Shown here one piece after another: positions 1 to 4,609 of a DNA stretch of 5,500 nucleotides. Under the pieces are notes generated by a model that did no database searches, was not told the DNA's origin, and saw nothing but the letters and a program-made list of their open reading frames with translations. Every line of letters starts with the position of its first letter. Position 1 is the stretch's first letter. This stretch comes from Clostridia bacterium (GTDB taxonomy: Bacteria; Bacillota_A; Clostridia; Christensenellales; Borkfalkiaceae). A program made the position numbers and the translations under genes. The DNA lies in NCBI GenBank assembly GCA_017399665.1, contig JAFQBR010000274.1, positions 1-5,500 on the forward strand, read 5' to 3'.

Positions 1-1092
1 AACACCCTTAACACTTGCCTTTAATGTATATTCAAAGCCGTCGTAAGCGCCAGAAATTATTTGAGAAACCGTTCCACCAGCAGATACCTTCATTGCCTTA
101 GCTCCGTTTTCACTTACAGTCTCACAGGTTTTATAATATGCCCAAGGGCCTTTTCCGCTTTGGTATACGTTTTCAAAAGAACCGTCTGAAATTAAGTTTG
201 CTACTGCAGGTAACGGTGTTGAAACCGTGGGGAATGATGCTCCGCCACCACCTGCGTTTGAAGGTATACAGGGTTGACCTTTATAAGGTGTAAAGCTTAC
301 GTAATCTAACTGAACGTAATCTTCTTCAAAGTCGGGTGTACCTGCCCATCCATCGGGAAACCAGTTGCCGATATTTATTGCGCCAGCAACGTAAGGAACG
401 TAAGAATAGCTGGTGTAATAATGAATGCCGTCAATATAGTAGTCAACGCGCATAGGATCGGTATGCCATTCAAAAGTATAAACGTGCCATTCGCCGTCGT
501 TTAAAGGGCTTGGTAATTCCTTTTCAACGTGAGCAGAATCATCTACAGTAACCCAGTTTGTAAACCATGCCTGCTTAAAGCTGTTTCCTACGTTAAGCTC
601 AATATCGATTTCTTGGTTTAAGTCTTTATGTGAATTGCCTTCTAAATCTTGTGAATTGCCGTACATGTAAGTCCAAAACGCCGTACATGCACCAAAACGA
701 GGCAATAATTTCATCTTTACTTCATATCTGCCTGGGCCGTAGCTGTCTTTAGTAATAAGCACACCGCCTTGACAAGTTTTTGATGCATCCTTATAATACT
801 GACCGTAAGATTTTAATGTTACTATACCACTGTTATTCCATAATACGTTTTCTGGGCGTACACCATGGTTAAAGTCTGGGCCCCATTTTTGATTCATTAC
901 GTCCCAAATGCTTGCAGAAAAGTTTGCATCCGTAAAATCATCAAAAAATGCAGAAGCAGCATTAGGATCAAGCCCTTCGTTGCGATCGTATCCACTGCTA
1001 GCAGAACTGCTGTCATTAGTTCCACCCTGACAACCTGCTAAAATTGAGGTAGCTAACATAACACAAAGAATTAAATAAAGTAATTTCTTCAT
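1..1092 (-). CDS. GH16 family endo-glucanase-like lipoprotein with C-terminal carbohydrate-binding module (3' partial)
   Basis: The reading frame is open from ATG at 1092 to the left edge (364 codons, no stop), so the C-terminus is missing. The start is set by an AAGGAGG ribosome binding site at 1097-1103. Residues 1-20 form a lipoprotein signal (MKK, hydrophobic stretch) ending in the lipobox L-A-G-C with C21 as the lipid anchor, so the enzyme should sit on the outer face of the membrane. A short Ser-rich spacer follows. Residues about 48-270 are a GH16 jelly roll: the catalytic motif is E161-I-D163-I-E165 (nucleophile and acid/base expected at the two Glu), with W140, a GEWHVYTFEWH block at 201-210, YYIDG at 218-222 and a WAG/DYV end at 249-265. 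A Gly/Pro/Thr-rich linker (about 278-298) leads to a CBM4/9-like module start (N299 to S305-F-E, W317) that runs off the window. The five-residue E-x-D-x-E form, without the beta-bulge residue, is typical of lichenases and xyloglucan enzymes rather than laminarinases or agarases. Family assignment is strong; substrate is inferred only. Confidence 0.93.
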   Translation of the reverse strand, partial: MKKLLYLILCVMLATSILAGCQGGTNDSSSASSGYDRNEGLDPNAASAFFDDFTDANFSASIWDVMNQKWGPDFNHGVRPENVLWNNSGIVTLKSYGQYYKDASKTCQGGVLITKDSYGPGRYEVKMKLLPRFGACTAFWTYMYGNSQDLEGNSHKDLNQEIDIELNVGNSFKQAWFTNWVTVDDSAHVEKELPSPLNDGEWHVYTFEWHTDPMRVDYYIDGIHYYTSYSYVPYVAGAINIGNWFPDGWAGTPDFEEDYVQLDYVSFTPYKGQPCIPSNAGGGGASFPTVSTPLPAVANLISDGSFENVYQSGKGPWAYYKTCETVSENGAKAMKVSAGGTVSQIISGAYDGFEYTLKASVKGV

Positions 1093-1108
1093 TTTGCCTC
1101 CTTATTTT

Positions 1109-1123
1109 TTTAACTAAGTTAAA
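1109..1123. promoter_or_regulatory. 15-bp palindrome, candidate operator for the GH16 gene
   Basis: TTTAACTAAGTTAAA is a perfect inverted repeat (7-bp arms, single central base). It lies between the predicted GH16 transcription start (about 1131) and its ribosome binding site (1097-1103), where a bound repressor would block transcription. A related but imperfect element, TCAAC-n5-GTTGA, is at 1410-1424 and shares the half CTTAGTTrAA. The binding protein is unknown and no regulator gene is in the window. AT-rich palindromes arise easily in such sequence, so this is a candidate only. Confidence 0.4.
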
Positions 1124-1138
1124 TAATTAGTTTTTTTA

Positions 1139-1167
1139 ATTGTAACATAGAATATATACCTTGTCAA
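1139..1167 (-). promoter_or_regulatory. Sigma-A type promoter of the GH16 gene
   Basis: On the minus strand there is a perfect -35 TTGACA (1162-1167), a 17-bp spacer, and a -10 TACAAT (1139-1144, one mismatch to TATAAT). Transcription should begin near 1131, giving a leader of about 40 nt before the ATG at 1092. This is the strongest promoter-like sequence I found in the window and shows that the GH16 gene is transcribed separately from the GH2 gene. Confidence 0.8.
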
Positions 1168-1459
1168 TACTAAATTAAAAATTTGTTTAAAAATTTTTTT
1201 TAACCACCCTCTTCAAGTTCTTAAAATCAAAGATAAAATGCAATATTTTTTATTTTTATATATATAATAAGGAAAGAGGACGTTTACATTTATTTTACAA
1301 AATCAAAAACGCGAGTTTTTACATTTTTTAATTGTGTAAAATAATAATAAAGAAAAATTGCGAGTTATAGTCTTTAAATAATTGAAGGTTTTAATAATAA
1401 ACTTTTTACTCAACACTTAGTTGAAGAAGGAAAAATTATACAACATAATCATTATTTTT
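1168..1459. other. AT-rich gene-free spacer between divergent promoters
   Basis: I see no credible gene here on either strand: stops are frequent and there is no ribosome binding site followed by a start codon. It contains a small inverted repeat, AAAAAC-GCGA-GTTTTT (1305-1320), two copies of the heptamer GCGAGTT (1311-1317 and 1360-1366), and the imperfect inverted repeat TCAAC-n5-GTTGA (1410-1424). None has a function I can assign. The 1410-1424 element partly resembles the palindrome at the GH16 start and could be a second site for the same regulator. Confidence 0.5.
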
Positions 1460-1460
1460 A

Positions 1461-1490
1461 TTGCGCAATTATCTTTTTTTATGCTATAAT
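1461..1490 (+). promoter_or_regulatory. Extended -10 promoter of the acyltransferase-like gene
   Basis: The -10 is a perfect TATAAT (1485-1490) preceded by TG at 1482-1483, the extended -10 pattern TGnTATAAT. The -35 is poor: TTGCGC at 1461-1466 with an 18-bp spacer, matching only TTG. A strong extended -10 often makes up for this. The -35 region lies inside a 10-bp palindrome, ATTGCGCAAT (1460-1469), which could be a protein site. Predicted start is near 1497, leaving a leader of about 55 nt before the ATG at 1553. Confidence 0.75.
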
Positions 1491-1496
1491 GAACTT

Positions 1497-1527
1497 GTGC
1501 GGTATCTACTTACAGCAAAAACCGCGC
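1497..1527 (+). other. Possible stem-loop at the 5' end of the leader RNA
   Basis: GTGCGGT (1497-1503) can pair with ACCGCGC (1521-1527), seven pairs including one G-U, around a 17-nt loop. It would form at the very 5' end of the predicted transcript and is the only GC-rich spot in an AT-rich region. It might protect the 5' end of the mRNA. It does not match a riboswitch class I recognise, and the long loop makes it modest in strength. Confidence 0.35.
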
Positions 1528-1552
1528 GCAAAAAAAATAAGAGAGAACCTTG

Positions 1553-2356
1553 ATGAAAATTAATGAATTGCTAAAATTGCTTGCCTTTCCAAGCGAGATT
1601 ATACTTCTTTTACAAGCTACACCGCACGGGTTTAATAACGAACAGTTTGATTATTTTTCAAACAAAATGCGCAAGCCAAGTGAGTACGAAAACAACGCAA
1701 ACGAGCTAGCAAAAGCGCTTGAACCAGACCCAAAAGGTCATAAAATGTTAAATACGTTATTAGAAATCGCGTGCAAAACGCATAACGATTATAAAGAAAA
1801 GGGCGTTTGCGACGATATATTTATTCAAACAATGAAATGTCTTCTTCGCTTCACGTTAGAACACAAAGAAAGCTATGGCGAGTACGGCTTTAACAGAGCT
1901 TTTTGGGTTGGCCGTCAGCTTTCTATGAAGTTATTTAGAATTGGCGAACTTGAATACGAAATGGTTGAGTTAGAAGGCAAAAACGCCATTTCCATACACA
2001 TTCCTTCCGATGCAAATCTTACAGATGAAAAAGTTGATTTTTCGTTATTAAAAGCAAAAGAGTTTTTTGCTGCCTATTATCCTACCTATCACGGGGTAAC
2101 CTATTTTTGCTCTTCTTGGCTTCTTTCACCCGTACTAAAGAATATGTTACCGCCTGCTTCCAAAATACTAAAATTTGCAAATAGATTTACCGTTACTAAA
2201 TATGATGAAAGTGCGGAAGATTATAAAATTTGGGTTTATAAAAACAATCAATTAAAGCCTGAAGATTTTTCGGAAAACACCTCATTACAAAGAAATCTTA
2301 AAAAGCACGTTTTAAGCGGTGGCAAAGTTGGCGAAGCCTTTGGTGTGCTTATCTAA
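1553..2356 (+). CDS. Acyltransferase-like protein with NAT_N and GNAT_C (DUF5596) domains
   Basis: A 267-residue soluble protein with no signal peptide or membrane segment. I chose ATG at 1553 over the TTG directly before it (1550): the purine-rich AAGAGAG at 1539-1545 sits 7 nt upstream of the ATG, though it is not a strong Shine-Dalgarno sequence. The helical first half (to about residue 135) fits the NAT_N domain and ends in a WVGRQLSMKLFRIGELEYEM block (118-137). The second half fits the GNAT-like C-terminal domain: the ISIHIPSDANL strand-loop (146-156), a helix at about 163-174, FCSSWLLSP (185-193), LPPASKILKF (199-208) and a terminal FGVLI. Length matches complete family members. The family is predicted to transfer acyl groups, but substrate and role are not known to me. 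The gene is monocistronic, with its own promoter and terminator, and is divergent from the GH16 gene. Family call is from remembered motif patterns. Confidence 0.82.
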   Translation: MKINELLKLLAFPSEIILLLQATPHGFNNEQFDYFSNKMRKPSEYENNANELAKALEPDPKGHKMLNTLLEIACKTHNDYKEKGVCDDIFIQTMKCLLRFTLEHKESYGEYGFNRAFWVGRQLSMKLFRIGELEYEMVELEGKNAISIHIPSDANLTDEKVDFSLLKAKEFFAAYYPTYHGVTYFCSSWLLSPVLKNMLPPASKILKFANRFTVTKYDESAEDYKIWVYKNNQLKPEDFSENTSLQRNLKKHVLSGGKVGEAFGVLI

Positions 2357-2401
2357 CAACTTAAAAACCCCAACAAAATTTTTCATTTAAAAAAGCAAAA
2401 T

Positions 2402-2435
2402 CCCAAGCTTTACCTGCTTGGGCTTTTTATTTTTT
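2402..2435 (+). terminator. Intrinsic terminator of the acyltransferase-like gene
   Basis: CCCAAGC (2402-2408) pairs perfectly with GCTTGGG (2416-2422) around a 7-nt loop, followed by a T-rich tract CTTTTTATTTTTT. It lies 45 nt after the stop codon at 2354-2356. This is a textbook rho-independent terminator on the plus strand. Confidence 0.92.
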
Positions 2436-2626
2436 CTTACGACACTATGTTTTAAGTTAAAAGGTAATACATCGCGCCACGCATTAAAAGGGCTAAGTTT
2501 ATTGCTATTTTTATATTAATTTTTAGTTTAAATTAAGTCAAAAAACCCACCTATAGGTCGATTATCGCCACTTTCAGATTCTTAACACGAATAAATATAT
2601 AAAAACAAAATACATATTCCAAGCAC
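2436..2626. other. Gene-free convergent spacer
   Basis: No gene is supported here. The only open frames on the minus strand are short, overlap each other and the terminator hairpins, and have no proper ribosome binding site. Small palindromes occur (ACCTATAGGT at 2549-2558 and CGATTATCG at 2559-2567, directly adjacent), but with no nearby promoter or gene start that would give them a role. Confidence 0.5.
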
Positions 2627-2661
2627 AAAAAAAGAAGCACCGTTTGGTACTTCTTTTTTTT
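2627..2661. terminator. Bidirectional hairpin terminator between convergent genes
   Basis: An A7-GAAG-C-ACC arm (2627-2641) faces a GGT-A-CTTC-T7 arm (2646-2660) around the loop GTTT, with one C/A mismatch (2638/2649). A-run on one side and T-run on the other give a U-tract to transcripts from either strand. For the plus strand it is a backup to the terminator at 2402-2435; for the minus strand it backs up the hairpin at 2716-2756. Confidence 0.8.
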
Positions 2662-2715
2662 GTATATGTGGGATGAAATCTGTCGTGGCGTTTTTCTAAA
2701 AAATTGCAATAAAGA

Positions 2716-2756
2716 AGCCTTACAATCGAACACTTTTGGTTCGTATTTATAAGGCT
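2716..2756 (-). terminator. Imperfect hairpin downstream of the GH2 gene, probable first terminator
   Basis: Outer arms AGCCTTA (2716-2722) and TAAGGCT (2750-2756) and inner arms CGAAC (2727-2731) and GTTCG (2739-2743) form a two-part stem with an internal loop. On the minus strand it starts 36 nt after the GH2 stop and is followed by TCTTTATTGCAATTTTTT, a broken U-rich tract. It looks like a leaky terminator whose read-through is caught by the stronger hairpin at 2627-2661. Confidence 0.6.
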
Positions 2757-2792
2757 CATAGTAATTTTTAATTTTTGTAAAATTTATAAATT

Positions 2793-4547
2793 TTATTTTT
2801 CGTTAACAGTGATCTTCTTAATTTTTTGCAAATTAAACTTTGGCGTTCTATCCGCATAGAGCAATCCGTTAACTTCCTGTTGAACATCGCTTACCTGAGT
2901 ATAGCAAAAGCCTTGAAAGTCTTTATGGTTATAAATACCCTCAATAAGGTTTGCATAACGTTCCAAAAATTCCTCTTCACTTTTTGCACCGTTATTATAC
3001 CCCCAATTTCCATTTTGACTATCTTTGGCTAAAGCAATGCCACCAAACTCAGTAAGCAAAACAGGTTGACCTCTATAATAACATCCTTCACACAAAAGTT
3101 TTTTACCTTGAGGATATACCTTATTATAGTTTTCTTCATTGTATTCGCTATTGAAACTATTTGAGTCGTATGCGTAATCATGAATAGAAATTATGTCTGT
3201 TAAATCTAAATTTTCCCAACCGTCGTTAGTGCTTATAAGCTTGTTAGGATCAATTGATTTTGTTAAGTAGTATAACGAACGTGCAAAATCTTGCATTGAA
3301 CGATTAATTAATATTTTATCAACACCCCAGCTTTCGTTTAAAGGCACGTAACAAATAATGGACGTAAAATTACGCACTGTATGAAGAATTTCTTGCCATT
3401 CTTCAGTAATGGCCATAATCTCATCATCATTAAATGTATAGGCAGAAGGCATTTCACACCAAGTTAAGTACCCCATTTCATCTGCAAGATAGTAAAAATA
3501 AGGATCTTCTATTTTTTGGTGTTTTCTTGCACCGTTGAACCCCATATCTTTGCATAACTGAATGTCTTTTCTAATTGCATCAACAGAAGGCGGAGTAATA
3601 CCCGTTTCCTCCCAATAGCCTTGGTCTAATATTAAGCGTTGATAAAGAGGCTTGTTATTTAATAAAATTTTGCCGTTTTCGTCAATAGATATTTTTCTTA
3701 AGCCCGCGCGTGAGATTGCGTAATCCACCCTTTTACCATCGGAATAAAGGGCAAACTCAAAATCAAACAAATTGGGATTATGTGGCCACCATAAGCAGTT
3801 TTTTTGCACCATTGGGTACTCTTTAATATCTATAGAATAACGCGTATATTTACCATCTAAATTAAAGCGTACCTTTTTAATTTGCTCGCCCTTATATGAA
3901 AGAGTAATCTCGCACTCGTTAGCAACAGCGCGAAAGGTTTTTATTTCACCAAAAAAGCTGCAATTATCAACGTCTGGAACAATTGAATAACTACTAATGC
4001 CATCTTCGCCAAAATAATCAATCCAAACGCTTTGCCAAATACCGCTACTTGGAATATACCAACAACCAAAGCGCTCACCAGTCCAGCTTTGTTTTCCACG
4101 CGGAATAGATGAATCTAATGGGTCATAGCAACGAATAACAATTGTATTATCTGCGCCGTTTTTATAAATATAGTCCGTTATATCTGCGTTAAAAGGGGCA
4201 TAACCACCCTTGTGCTGAATAACGTGATTACCGTTTACCCAAACGTCTGTTAAATAATCACATCCGTTAAAGCATAATAAAGCGCGTTTCCCACTTTTAC
4301 GTTCTGTTTTAAAAGTGCGCTTATACCACACTATAGAGTGATAGCTATAATCATTTATTTGGCTTGCAGAATATTGGTATGCAAATGGTACGATTATTTT
4401 AAGCGGTAATCTCTTTTTTCCTGTTGCATATCCATTTTTTAAGCCTTCGTTTTTATCGTCAAAACAAAATTCCCATTCGCCGTTAAGAGATAACCACTCT
4501 TGACGTTTAAACTGTGGACGGGGATATTCATTTCTAAAATAGTTCAT
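2793..4547 (-). CDS. Cytoplasmic glycoside hydrolase family 2 enzyme (beta-galactosidase/beta-glucuronidase-like)
   Basis: A complete 584-residue protein. ATG at 4547 is preceded by AAGGAG (4553-4558) at 5-nt spacing, and the N-terminus EYPRPQF, LNGEWEF is the usual start of this GH2 group, so the start is secure. There is no signal peptide. The domain order is a sugar-binding jelly roll (about 1-180, with VWVNG at 102-106 and GGYAPF at 114-119), an immunoglobulin-like sandwich (about 185-290) and a TIM barrel (about 295-575). Catalytic residues are visible: N404-E405 in VPLNESWG (acid/base) and E500 in LLTEFGG (nucleophile). Other conserved blocks are LDQGYW (307-312), GFNGARKHQK (336-345) and ISIHDY (454-458). 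GH2 enzymes release beta-linked galactose, glucuronate, mannose or related sugars by a retaining mechanism; this compact three-domain type cannot be assigned a substrate by eye. It lies 62 bp after the repeat-protein gene with no clear promoter between, so the two are probably cotranscribed. Confidence 0.94.
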   Translation of the reverse strand: MNYFRNEYPRPQFKRQEWLSLNGEWEFCFDDKNEGLKNGYATGKKRLPLKIIVPFAYQYSASQINDYSYHSIVWYKRTFKTERKSGKRALLCFNGCDYLTDVWVNGNHVIQHKGGYAPFNADITDYIYKNGADNTIVIRCYDPLDSSIPRGKQSWTGERFGCWYIPSSGIWQSVWIDYFGEDGISSYSIVPDVDNCSFFGEIKTFRAVANECEITLSYKGEQIKKVRFNLDGKYTRYSIDIKEYPMVQKNCLWWPHNPNLFDFEFALYSDGKRVDYAISRAGLRKISIDENGKILLNNKPLYQRLILDQGYWEETGITPPSVDAIRKDIQLCKDMGFNGARKHQKIEDPYFYYLADEMGYLTWCEMPSAYTFNDDEIMAITEEWQEILHTVRNFTSIICYVPLNESWGVDKILINRSMQDFARSLYYLTKSIDPNKLISTNDGWENLDLTDIISIHDYAYDSNSFNSEYNEENYNKVYPQGKKLLCEGCYYRGQPVLLTEFGGIALAKDSQNGNWGYNNGAKSEEEFLERYANLIEGIYNHKDFQGFCYTQVSDVQQEVNGLLYADRTPKFNLQKIKKITVNEK

Positions 4548-4570
4548 GTTTTCTCCTTAACCAAAGAGAG

Positions 4571-4597
4571 CATAGCCACTTTTTTAAAGTGGCTATG
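4571..4597. other. Perfect 12-bp intercistronic hairpin
   Basis: CATAGCCACTTT (4571-4582) and AAAGTGGCTATG (4586-4597) are perfect complements around a 3-nt loop. In the minus-strand transcript it begins 12 nt after the stop of the repeat-protein gene and ends 12 nt before the GH2 ribosome binding site. The minus-strand flank after the stem is CTCTCTTTGG, so there is no proper U-tract. It may be a partial terminator or an mRNA processing or stabilising element that sets different levels for the two genes. The plus-strand flank is more T-rich, so it could also stop antisense transcription. Confidence 0.75.
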
Positions 4598-4609
4598 TTC
4601 TTTTATTCT

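Noticed and set aside
1305..1320. Catabolite repression (cre) site
   Set aside because: Aligned on its CG, the element lacks the conserved TG and the A/T that follow the cre consensus; it is better described as a small inverted repeat.
1497..1549. Riboswitch in the leader of the acyltransferase-like gene
   Set aside because: The leader is only about 55 nt, holds one short stem with no alternative terminator, and matches no riboswitch core I recognise.
2549..2567. Adjacent palindromes ACCTATAGGT and CGATTATCG as an operator or attachment site
   Set aside because: They are short, in a convergent spacer with no promoter, and there is no recombinase gene or direct repeat to support integration.
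2551..2759. Two short overlapping minus-strand open frames of about 60 codons
   Set aside because: They run through the terminator hairpins at 2627-2661 and 2716-2756, overlap each other in different frames, have no good ribosome binding site and show low-complexity composition.
2826..3032. Plus-strand open frame of 68 codons
   Set aside because: It is fully antisense to the conserved TIM-barrel coding region of the GH2 gene, with no ribosome binding site or promoter.
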